A stretch of 55,119 bases of DNA, taken from positions 1 to 55,119 of the forward strand of contig JAFAAW010000038.1 of the NCBI GenBank assembly GCA_023426365.1, written 5' to 3'. The stretch comes from Pseudomonadota bacterium. GTDB lineage: Bacteria; Pseudomonadota; Alphaproteobacteria; Rhodospirillales; Magnetospirillaceae. The translations under genes were made by a program, and so were the position numbers. The notes below the pieces were generated by a model. It saw only the letters and a list, made by a program, of their open reading frames with translations. It searched no databases and had not been told where the DNA came from. Of the stretch, positions 48,327-55,119 are shown piece after piece; within the stretch, counting starts at the first letter, position 1; every line of letters begins with the position of its first letter.

Positions 48327-49277
48327 ATGGCACTCGATCCGGTCATCCTGTTTTTCGTCCTCGGCGTGGGTGCCGGGCTGCTGCGCTCCGAGCTGCGGCT
48401 GCCCGGCCCGGTCTATGAATTCCTCAGCATGGTCCTGCTGGTGGCCATCGGCCTCAAGGGCGGGGTGGAACTGGCCAAGCAATCGGCGCTGGCGCTGGCG
48501 CCCCAGATCGTGGCGGTGGCGCTGATGGGCGTGGTGCTGACCCTGCTGGCCTATCCCATGCTGCGCTGGCTGGGCCGGTTCGGCCGCGCCGATGCCGCCG
48601 CCATCGCCGCCCATTACGGCTCGGTCAGCGTCGGCACCTTCGCGGTGGCGGTCGCCTATCTGAGCTATCGCCAGATCGGCTTCGAGGAATACATGCCGCT
48701 GTTCGTCGTGGTGCTGGAAATCCCGGCCATCATCGTCGGCGTGCTGCTGGTGCGGGGGCTGTCGGGCGACGGCCGCTGGGGGCGGATGGCGCACGAGGTC
48801 CTGTGCGGCAAGAGCATCGTGCTGCTGGTGGGCGGCCTGCTGATCGGCTGGCTGGCCGGCGAGGAGGGAGTGCAGCCTATCAAGTTCCTGTTCTTCGATC
48901 TGTTCAAGGGCGTGCTGGCGCTGTTCCTGCTGGAAATGGGCCTGATCGCCGCCAGCCACCTGGGCAGCCTGCGGCGGCACGGATTGTTCCTGGTCGGCTT
49001 CGGCATCGCCATGCCGCTGATGGGGGCGGCGGTGGGCGGCGGGCTGGCGCTGGCGCTGGGGCTGTCGGTGGGCGGCACCGTGCTGATGGCGACGCTGGCG
49101 GCCAGCGCCTCGTACATCGCGGTGCCGGCGGCCTTCCGCCTGATCGTGCCCGAAGCCAACCCCACCTTCTCGCTGACCGCGGCGCTGGGGGTCACCTTTC
49201 CCTTCAACATCCTGGCGGGCATCCCGCTCTACCACAAGCTGGCGGGCAGCCTGCATCTGGCCCGGGGGGTGTTGTGA
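48327..49277 (+). CDS. sbtA: Sodium-dependent bicarbonate transporter SbtA
   Basis: The 316-residue inner-membrane protein belongs to the SbtA family (sodium-dependent bicarbonate transport permease). It has about ten helices, starts MALDPVILFFVLGVGAGLL, and has the repeated family segments AHYGSVSVGTFAVAVAYL and SASYIAVPAAFRLIVPEANP. The ATG at 48327 is preceded by AAGGGGCGCGGTC. The SbtB gene overlaps its stop, which strongly supports the call, because SbtA and SbtB work as a pair. Confidence 0.93.
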   Translation: MALDPVILFFVLGVGAGLLRSELRLPGPVYEFLSMVLLVAIGLKGGVELAKQSALALAPQIVAVALMGVVLTLLAYPMLRWLGRFGRADAAAIAAHYGSVSVGTFAVAVAYLSYRQIGFEEYMPLFVVVLEIPAIIVGVLLVRGLSGDGRWGRMAHEVLCGKSIVLLVGGLLIGWLAGEEGVQPIKFLFFDLFKGVLALFLLEMGLIAASHLGSLRRHGLFLVGFGIAMPLMGAAVGGGLALALGLSVGGTVLMATLAASASYIAVPAAFRLIVPEANPTFSLTAALGVTFPFNILAGIPLYHKLAGSLHLARGVL

Positions 49278-49558
49278 TGACGACGCACAAGCTGGTCACG
49301 GTGGTCACCGAAGCGGCCATCGAAAGCGCCTTGCTGCGCGAGCTTGACGGGGCCGGTGTCGTCGGCTGGACGGTGTCGGACGCGCGTGGGCGCGGCCGGC
49401 GCGGGCGCCGCAGCGGGGCGTGGGACGCCTCGGGTAACATCCGGGTGGAAATGGTTTGCGACGAGGCCCTGGCCTCCACCATCATCGAGCGGATCAGGGG
49501 GCGCTTCGGGCGCGACTATGCCCTGTTCATCTTCGTCGCCGACGTGACCGTGCCCTAG
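49277..49558 (+). CDS. sbtB: PII-like regulatory protein SbtB
   Basis: The 93-residue protein is a PII-fold signal protein that binds adenine nucleotides and controls SbtA. It starts MTTHKLVTVVTEAAIESALL, has an Arg/Gly-rich T-loop (ARGRGRRGRRSGAWDASG) and ends YALFIFVADVTVP. The redox-active C-terminal Cys pair of some cyanobacterial SbtBs is absent. The ATG shares a base with the sbtA stop codon (TGATG). Confidence 0.92.
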   Translation: MTTHKLVTVVTEAAIESALLRELDGAGVVGWTVSDARGRGRRGRRSGAWDASGNIRVEMVCDEALASTIIERIRGRFGRDYALFIFVADVTVP

Positions 49559-49567
49559 GACCACCCC

Positions 49568-50443
49568 ATGCCCACGCCCATCCCGCCCTTCGACCTCGAT
49601 ATCCTGCGCACCTTTGTCGCCGTGGTGGAAAGCGGCGGCTTCACCCGGGCGGCGGGGCGGCTGGGGCTGACGCAATCCACCGTCAGCATCCATGTGCGGC
49701 GGCTCGAGGACGGGCTGGGACAGCGGGTGTTCGCGCGCGAGCGCCGCGAACCCGACCTGACGGCGGCGGGCGAGACGCTGCTGGCCTATGCCCGCCGCAT
49801 CCTGGCGCTGGCCGACGAGGCCCGCGTGCGCCTGCTGGAGCCGGATGTGGGCGGCGTGGTGCGGCTGGGCACGCCCGAGGATTTCGCCACCCTGCATCTG
49901 GCCGACGTGCTGTCGCGCTTCACCCGCGCCCATCCCCAGGTGGCGCTGGAGGTCAATTGCGACTTCACCGCCAACCTGCTGGATGGCTTTTCCAAGGGGC
50001 TTTACGACCTTGTGCTGTGCAAGCGCGAACCCCAGGGCGGCGCCGACGGCACCAAGGTGTGGCGCGAGCCGCTGGTATGGGCGGGGTCGGAGCGGCTGCG
50101 GCTGATGCCGGACCAGCCGGTGCCCCTGGTCCTGGCCCCCAATCCCGACATCTATCGCCGCCGGGCGCTGTCGGCACTGGACGAGGCCATGCGTCCCTGG
50201 CGCATCGTCTATACCAGCCCCAGTCTGGCCGGGGTGCAGGCGGCGGTGCGCGCCGGGCTGGGACTGGCGGTGCTGCCCAAGGAAATGGTGGCGCCCGGCC
50301 TGGTCATGGCCGGCGCCGATGCCGGTCTGCCCGACCTGCCCGATACCGAACTGGCGCTTTATCGCGCGCCCGGCACCCAGTCCAAGGCGGCGGACATGCT
50401 GGCCGAACACATCGTCCGCTCGCTCGAGGCGTCGCCGGGTTGA
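49568..50443 (+). CDS. LysR-family transcriptional regulator
   Basis: The 291-residue protein has an N-terminal winged helix (FDLDILRTFVAVVESGGFTR, AAGRLGLTQSTVSIHVRRLE) and a C-terminal LysR substrate-binding domain. The gene follows sbtB by 9 bp in the same direction, so it probably regulates the sbtA-sbtB group, perhaps through the palindrome at 48241. The effector may relate to inorganic carbon, which is inference. Confidence 0.93.
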   Translation: MPTPIPPFDLDILRTFVAVVESGGFTRAAGRLGLTQSTVSIHVRRLEDGLGQRVFARERREPDLTAAGETLLAYARRILALADEARVRLLEPDVGGVVRLGTPEDFATLHLADVLSRFTRAHPQVALEVNCDFTANLLDGFSKGLYDLVLCKREPQGGADGTKVWREPLVWAGSERLRLMPDQPVPLVLAPNPDIYRRRALSALDEAMRPWRIVYTSPSLAGVQAAVRAGLGLAVLPKEMVAPGLVMAGADAGLPDLPDTELALYRAPGTQSKAADMLAEHIVRSLEASPG

Positions 50444-50452
50444 GCCGCCGGC

Positions 50453-51220
50453 TCAGCCGGCGCGGCGGAACTGGAACGGGATCTCGAAGGTGAGTTCACT
50501 TTCCGACAATCCGGGCGGTGCCGGAAACGGCGCGGCGCGGCGCACCGCGTCCAGGGCGGCGCGGTCCAGCAGGCCGCTGCCGCTGCTTTCCGCGATCTCC
50601 ACCGCCGTCAGGCTGCCGTCGGCACCTAAGGTGAAGCGCAGCCGGGCCAGACCGGCGAACGGCACCCGCTCGGGCCGGAAGCGCATGATGCGCGCCCACA
50701 CCATGCGCAGATAATCGTCGCGTTCGGCGCCGCGCGCCGCCGGCGCCGGTACCGGCACCGAAGCCGCCGGGGCGGCGCTGTCGGTGGTGGCGGTGGTGGC
50801 GGGAGGGCTTTCGGCCGCCCCCTCGGTCATCACCGGCTGCGCCGGGGCGGGCTGGGCGGCAGGGGTTGCCGGGGCCGGCCGGGGCGGCGCCTTGGCGGGC
50901 GGGCTTGCCTTGGGCGGTTCCGGTTTTGCCAGTTGGGGCTTCGCCAGCTCGGGCTTGGGAGGTTCGGGCTTGGGAGGTTCGGGCTTTGGCGCTTCGGGCT
51001 TTGGTGATTCGGGTGGGGGCTGTTGCGGTTCGGGCGGCGGCGGCGCCGCCACCAGCTCGATGGTGAAGGCGCCCTTGCCCAAGTCGCGGGGCGGCAGGGC
51101 GGGAAACCACAGGATGGCCATGGCCGTGGCCAGGTGCAGTCCGGCCGACAGCGCCACGGCGTGGCGCCGCCAGGCGGGCACCGTGGGGACCAGGGGGGAG
51201 AGGGCGGCGTCGGCGCTCAT
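50453..51220 (-). CDS. tonB: TonB energy transducer
   Basis: The 255-residue protein has an N-terminal cytoplasmic and transmembrane anchor (about 15-45), a long Pro/Lys/Glu linker (repeated PKPEPPKPEPP units) that spans the periplasm, and a C-terminal TonB domain ending GLSESELTFEIPFQF. The linker is repeat-rich and may vary in length. It lies downstream of the receptor gene, 55 bp away, and probably serves it. Confidence 0.9.
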   Translation of the reverse strand: MSADAALSPLVPTVPAWRRHAVALSAGLHLATAMAILWFPALPPRDLGKGAFTIELVAAPPPPEPQQPPPESPKPEAPKPEPPKPEPPKPELAKPQLAKPEPPKASPPAKAPPRPAPATPAAQPAPAQPVMTEGAAESPPATTATTDSAAPAASVPVPAPAARGAERDDYLRMVWARIMRFRPERVPFAGLARLRFTLGADGSLTAVEIAESSGSGLLDRAALDAVRRAAPFPAPPGLSESELTFEIPFQFRRAG

Positions 51221-51275
51221 GCGGCCATCCGGGCAATGGGGGGGCCCGGCGCCGGGGCGCCGGGACCGGTCGCGG

Positions 51276-53432
51276 TCAGAACTTCACGGTGACGCCGGCC
51301 AGATAGGTCCGGCCCATGCCATAGACGTTGCTGCCCAACGTCTTGGTGCGGCTCGCCATGTCGTTGCCGCCCAGCGGTTCGTGATAGCGCTTGTCGAACA
51401 GGTTATCGACGCCGGCGCTCAGGATCAGGTTGTCCCATTCATAGCCGGTGCGCAGGTTGAACAGGGCATAGCCGGGGGTGGAGTTTTCCCGCCGGCTGCC
51501 CGACACCACGTCCTTGCTGTCCACCACCTGCATCTCGGCGCCGTTGAACCAGCCGCCCAACTGGTGTTCGAGGGCGACGCGGGCGTTCAGCGGCATGATG
51601 TTGTACAGATTGTCGCCGGTATCCAGGTTCTTGCCCTTGACCCAGCCCAGGCTGGCCTTGAGCACGCCGCGGCCGTAGCTCAGATCGTCCCACAGCTCGC
51701 GATTGCCGGAGATGTCGATGCCGTACAATTGGGCATCGTGGTTGGCGAAGCGGAACTTGCGGAAGCCGCCGCTGGTCGGGCCGATGTCGTCGGCGTCGAT
51801 GTAGTCCTGGACATAGGTGTAATAGGGGGTGACCTTCAGCCCCCAGGTCTTCCTGGCCGGATCGTGCCAGTCGCCGCCGATGCTGACGGTGTGGGCGATC
51901 TCGGGGTCCAGTTCGGTGTTGCCCACATAGCCGTTGCCGTCGCCGAACCAGTTGTTCATGCCGGCGGCCATGTTGCCGGTGGACCAGGTATAGCGCTCGT
52001 ACAGGTTGGGCGAGCGGCTCTTGCGGGCGTAGCCGGCTTCATAGGACGCGCTCTTGTCGTGCTCGTAGCGCACCAGGGCGGTCAGGTCGAAATTGACGTC
52101 CGTCCGGCTGCGGTCCTTGGCGTTGAACGCCGCCGCATCACTTAGGTAATTCACCGCCATGCCGTTGATGATGTCGGTGTTGCGATAGCCGACCACGTCG
52201 CTGGTATCCATCCAGACGGTGTCGTTGCGGATGCCCAGCAGCGACGACCATTGATTGGTCCATTTGGTGTCCAGCTCGGCATAGGTGCCGATGCGGTTGC
52301 GCTCGCCGTCGCGGATGTTCCAGAAGGTGTCGGGTGCCATGCCCGTCCCGGCCACCGGCGGCCACCAATCGTCCAGCGTATAGCGCTGCAACTCGTTGCC
52401 GACGCGCAGCACGTTGGCTTGGTTCAGCGGGATTTCCGCCTTGACCGCATAGCCCATTTCCTCGGATTCGGTGTCCATGGGCATGGTGCCGGCGCTTTTG
52501 ACCTTGCCCAGGAAATCCATCTGGTGGTTGACGTGCCGATAATACAGGTTGGCGTCAAGCTTGCCCCAACTGAACTGCCCCTTGTAGCGCGCGCTGCCGA
52601 ACTTGCTTTCGTTCTCGGTCATGTCCATGCGCTGGTTGGGGAACCCTTCGTAGGGCGAGAAGTGGAAGCCCGCCTTCACCTCGAACAGGTCGCCGTCCTT
52701 GCGCGCCGCCAGGGCGAGCGCGTGGTCCTCGATCTGGTACAGGCTGGTCTGCTGCGGGGCGCCGTCGCCGCCGCGATGATAGTCGCCGGCCCGCGCCCAC
52801 GACCCGGAATAGGTGGCGCTGACGTTGCCGGTGGCGGCGGTGAGAATGCCGCCGGTGGAAATGGCGTGGGCGTTGCTGCTGTAATTCACCGACAGCCGGC
52901 CGGTGGTCAGCAGGTCCTGGCCGGGGGCGGCGAATTCGGGGTCGGGGCTTTCCACCTTGATGGTGCCGCCGATGCTGTCGCCGCCCTGGCTGACCGGGGT
53001 GACGCCCGGCAGCACCTCGATGCGGCCCACCTGATCAGGCGCGATATAGGACAGCGGCGGATTCATGTGGTTGGGGCAGGACGAGGTGATGGGCACGCCG
53101 TCCACCAGCACGTTCAGGCGGTCGTCGGCCAGGCCGCGGATCACCGGCAGGCTGGCGGCGCCGCCGCCCGAATACAGGCTGACGCCGGGCACGTCCTTGA
53201 GCAGGCCGGCGGTGTCGCCCGACGCCGTGCGCTTGCTGGTCAGTTCGGCGCCGTCGATGACGACGCGCCCCTGCGGCTGGGTGGCGGTGTCCTCGCCCGC
53301 CGCCTCGACGGTGACGGCCGGCAGCTCGATGGCGGCTTGCGCCAGGGCGGCGGCGGGCAGGGCGAGAATCAGGCTGACGGCGCAGCAGGTGGTGCGCAGG
53401 CCACGCGGCCCGCGGTAATGCAGATCGGACAT
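51276..53432 (-). CDS. TonB-dependent copper receptor (OprC/NosA-like)
   Basis: The 718-residue outer-membrane protein has a signal peptide (cleaved near ALAQ, residue 32), a plug domain, and a 22-strand barrel ending in KF. Copper evidence is the CxxxM motif SSCPNHMNPP (Cys119, Met123) and the HxM motif VNHQMDF (His303, Met305). They are 184 residues apart, close to the 180 separating Cys143 and His323 in the known copper receptor OprC. The neighbours DUF2946 and TonB agree. The likely cargo is copper ions. Confidence 0.93.
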   Translation of the reverse strand: MSDLHYRGPRGLRTTCCAVSLILALPAAALAQAAIELPAVTVEAAGEDTATQPQGRVVIDGAELTSKRTASGDTAGLLKDVPGVSLYSGGGAASLPVIRGLADDRLNVLVDGVPITSSCPNHMNPPLSYIAPDQVGRIEVLPGVTPVSQGGDSIGGTIKVESPDPEFAAPGQDLLTTGRLSVNYSSNAHAISTGGILTAATGNVSATYSGSWARAGDYHRGGDGAPQQTSLYQIEDHALALAARKDGDLFEVKAGFHFSPYEGFPNQRMDMTENESKFGSARYKGQFSWGKLDANLYYRHVNHQMDFLGKVKSAGTMPMDTESEEMGYAVKAEIPLNQANVLRVGNELQRYTLDDWWPPVAGTGMAPDTFWNIRDGERNRIGTYAELDTKWTNQWSSLLGIRNDTVWMDTSDVVGYRNTDIINGMAVNYLSDAAAFNAKDRSRTDVNFDLTALVRYEHDKSASYEAGYARKSRSPNLYERYTWSTGNMAAGMNNWFGDGNGYVGNTELDPEIAHTVSIGGDWHDPARKTWGLKVTPYYTYVQDYIDADDIGPTSGGFRKFRFANHDAQLYGIDISGNRELWDDLSYGRGVLKASLGWVKGKNLDTGDNLYNIMPLNARVALEHQLGGWFNGAEMQVVDSKDVVSGSRRENSTPGYALFNLRTGYEWDNLILSAGVDNLFDKRYHEPLGGNDMASRTKTLGSNVYGMGRTYLAGVTVKF

Positions 53433-53518
53433 GTGATAATCCCCCCGTACCGGGGCATGGCCCGGTCGGAATCCAGACGGTGGCCGCCACGGGCGGCCGG
53501 TTCACGATTGCGGTCCGG

Positions 53519-53947
53519 TCAGACGGCGGGGGGTGCGCGGGGATTGGCCAGCCGCAGCGGGCGTTCCACCAGCGCCGGTTCGGCGTCGGCGAGGGGCGCG
53601 CGGGGCAGCGGCTGGACGATGGGCTGCGGCGTGGTGGCCGCGGCCGGGGCCAGCACGGCACCGTGGACGAACGGCAGGCAGGCGCCGCAAAAACCGTTCT
53701 GTCCCACATGGTCGGGGGTGACCGGAGTGCCGTTGCGGTCGATGACCGCCATGCCGCCGGCGGTACAGATGACGATGTGGCTGTCATCGGTGACGGCGGG
53801 CATGGCCTGGGCCGGCAGCACGCCGCCGGCCACCAGGTTGAACAGCAGCACGAACAGCCCGGCCCATGCCGACAGGGCACGGCGCGCCCGTCCCAGCGAC
53901 GGGTCGGCGGCGGTATGGTACCGCTTGCGGGGCTGGCTGCTGCTCAT
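53519..53947 (-). CDS. DUF2946 protein, copper-associated
   Basis: The 142-residue protein has one N-terminal membrane segment (about 20-45) and the DUF2946 pattern HIVICTAGG with a later NGFCGACLPF cysteine pair. DUF2946 proteins are frequently encoded next to TonB-dependent copper receptors. The start ATG at 53947 avoids the longer, non-conserved reading from 53983. It is 86 bp upstream of the receptor and likely in the same operon. The C-terminal Pro/Ala tail is not conserved. Confidence 0.85.
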   Translation of the reverse strand: MSSSQPRKRYHTAADPSLGRARRALSAWAGLFVLLFNLVAGGVLPAQAMPAVTDDSHIVICTAGGMAVIDRNGTPVTPDHVGQNGFCGACLPFVHGAVLAPAAATTPQPIVQPLPRAPLADAEPALVERPLRLANPRAPPAV

Positions 53948-54008
53948 GGCGCAAAGAGTGCGGCCAACACCCCTTTGTGTCAATTGACTTAGGGCAAGCG
54001 GCTTGCCG

Positions 54009-54416
54009 TTACAGCAAGCCCAGCCGGCGCAATTCCTCGGCCATTTCCGGCGGCGGCTCGTCCTCGCCCGTGCGGCGGTCGGGCGGCGCGTCCTTGGCCT
54101 CCAGGTAACGCCAGCCCTGGAAGGCGCGCATGGGGTGGTTGTGCACCTCGACCACCTCGGGGTCCAGGATCAGGCGGCAGCGCGCCCGCCCGTCCTCGTC
54201 CTGGTCGGCCGCGACCTGGAGGATGCGCTGGCGGGCGGCGATCTGGCCCTTGACCACCCAATAGATCGAGCCGCCGTCGCACAAGTCCTCGGCCCGCTTG
54301 GGCATCATGCGGGTGAGATGGAAAACCTGGCCGAAGACGCGCAGCCGTTCGGCCTGAAACGCCCTGAGCATGTCGATGCCGTCGCAGCCGGCGGCCAGCT
54401 TGATCAGATGAATCAT
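54009..54416 (-). CDS. DUF1489 family protein
   Basis: The 135-residue protein matches DUF1489, a family confined largely to alphaproteobacteria: MIHLIKLAAGCDGIDML, HLTRMMPKRAEDLCDGGSIY, VVKGQIAARQRILQV and a WRYLEAKDAPPD segment. Function unknown. It supports the alphaproteobacterial assignment. It is divergent from the YgiQ-type gene across 57 bp. Confidence 0.92.
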   Translation of the reverse strand: MIHLIKLAAGCDGIDMLRAFQAERLRVFGQVFHLTRMMPKRAEDLCDGGSIYWVVKGQIAARQRILQVAADQDEDGRARCRLILDPEVVEVHNHPMRAFQGWRYLEAKDAPPDRRTGEDEPPPEMAEELRRLGLL

Positions 54417-54473
54417 GGTGGCCCCACCCTAACGTCTTGCTTTGCGCAAGGGGAAGTCCGATATCCTTCGGCT

Positions 54474-55119
54474 ATGACTGACCAGCCCCGAAACCTGTTC
54501 TCCTATCCGCGCCACCGCGATCTGCGGCCGGCGCCCTTCCTGCCGACCTCGCGCGCGGAAATGGACGCGCTGGGGTGGGAGACGTGCGACGTGGTGCTGG
54601 TCACCGGCGACGCCTATATCGACCATCCCAGTTTCGGCATGGCCATCATCGGCCGCCTGCTCGAGGCCCAGGGCTTCCGTGTCGGCATCATCGCCCAGCC
54701 CGACTGGATGGGGCCGGAGCCGTTCCGCGCGCTCGGCCGGCCCAACCTGTTCTGGGGCGTGACGGCGGGCAACATGGATTCCATGGTCAACCGCTACACC
54801 TCCGACCGCCGCATCCGCTCGGACGACGCCTATACGCCGGGCGGCGAGGGCGGGAGGCGGCCCGACCGCGCGCTTCTGGTCTATGCCCAGCGCTGCCGCG
54901 AGGCGTTCAAGGACGTGCCCGTGGTGCTGGGCGGCATCGAGGGCAGCCTGCGCCGCATCGCCCATTACGATTACTGGTCGGACAAGGTGCGCCGCTCGGT
55001 CCTGGTGGACGCCAAGGCCGACATCCTGCTGTACGGCAATGCCGAGCGCGCGCTGGTGGAGATGGCGCACCGCATCGCCGCCGGGGAAAACCCGCGCACC
55101 TTCTTCGACATTCGCGGGG
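54474..55119 (+). CDS. YgiQ-family radical SAM protein, N-terminal part (partial)
   Basis: The gene runs off the right edge, so 215 codons are visible. It starts MTDQPRNLFSYPRHRDLRPA, has PTSRAEMDALGWETCDVVLV, GDAYIDHPSFGMAIIGRLLE and VVLGGIEGSLRRIAHYDYW, all typical of the YgiQ (UPF0313) N-terminal domain. The radical-SAM Cx3Cx2C motif lies further on and is outside this window. Confidence 0.92.
   Translation, partial: MTDQPRNLFSYPRHRDLRPAPFLPTSRAEMDALGWETCDVVLVTGDAYIDHPSFGMAIIGRLLEAQGFRVGIIAQPDWMGPEPFRALGRPNLFWGVTAGNMDSMVNRYTSDRRIRSDDAYTPGGEGGRRPDRALLVYAQRCREAFKDVPVVLGGIEGSLRRIAHYDYWSDKVRRSVLVDAKADILLYGNAERALVEMAHRIAAGENPRTFFDIRG

Noticed and set aside
1..55119. CRISPR arrays, insertion sequences, prophage or integron
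   Set aside because: No spaced direct-repeat series, transposase, integrase or phage structural genes were seen; the only direct repeats are short (9227-9256, and codon repeats within tonB).

Overview
The window is GC-rich, densely coded DNA with a strong G/C bias at codon third positions. It most resembles an alphaproteobacterium of the Rhodospirillales, such as a Magnetospirillum relative. This placement is inferred from gene content: 5-aminolevulinate synthase (the C4 route to haem), BluB under a cobalamin riboswitch, a DUF1489 protein, acetyl-CoA synthetase and a Caulobacter-type sphingolipid locus. There is no rRNA, no CRISPR array, no recognisable insertion sequence and no prophage, so it reads as ordinary chromosome.

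Region 1 (1-18.9 kb) is mostly housekeeping and signalling. It holds a cut-off membrane sensor, hemA, a class-III aminotransferase, a thioredoxin/NHL protein and a universal stress protein. A cobalamin riboswitch with its own terminator precedes bluB and a VOC protein. Then come a zinc alcohol dehydrogenase, a CigR-like periplasmic protein, an oligopeptide-type ABC importer without ATPase genes, a small lipoprotein, a BLUF photoreceptor paired with a zinc-sensing diguanylate cyclase, a SUMF1-fold protein, rlpA, murA, dcd and tRNA-Thr(GGT) with a clear promoter and terminator.

Region 2 (19.2-31.1 kb, perhaps to 37.1 kb) is the highlight: a bacterial ceramide/sphingolipid locus. One operon encodes an acyl-AMP/acyl-ACP ligase, a CerR-like reductase, a dedicated acyl carrier protein and serine palmitoyltransferase. 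A convergent operon encodes a DUF2141 secreted protein, a lipid (ceramide) kinase and a Tam41-like nucleotidyltransferase. A third encodes an LptF/LptG-like permease pair, a bCerS-like ceramide synthase and a MobA-like nucleotidyltransferase. A second nucleotidyltransferase and a fatty-acid-hydroxylase-like protein follow. Downstream, a GMC oxidoreductase, a polysaccharide-type flippase and a CDP-alcohol phosphatidyltransferase could serve head-group chemistry, but this is inference. The enzymes would build ceramide, phosphorylate and decorate it, and possibly move it across the envelope.

Region 3 (37.3-47.3 kb) holds a CAD-family alcohol dehydrogenase followed by a three-hairpin, terminator-ended element, a translationally coupled acs-osmC-trans-sulfuration operon, a sulfonate/nitrate-type ABC importer, a dihydroorotate-dehydrogenase-like gene with a 56-codon helix-turn-helix-like ORF missed by length filters, and an alpha/beta hydrolase.

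Region 4 (47.8-55.1 kb) holds a second DUF2141 protein, an SbtA bicarbonate transporter coupled to its PII-like SbtB and a LysR regulator, with a 24-bp palindrome before sbtA. A copper-uptake group follows (DUF2946, an OprC-like receptor with CxxxM and HxM copper motifs, TonB), then DUF1489 and a truncated YgiQ-type radical-SAM gene running off the end.
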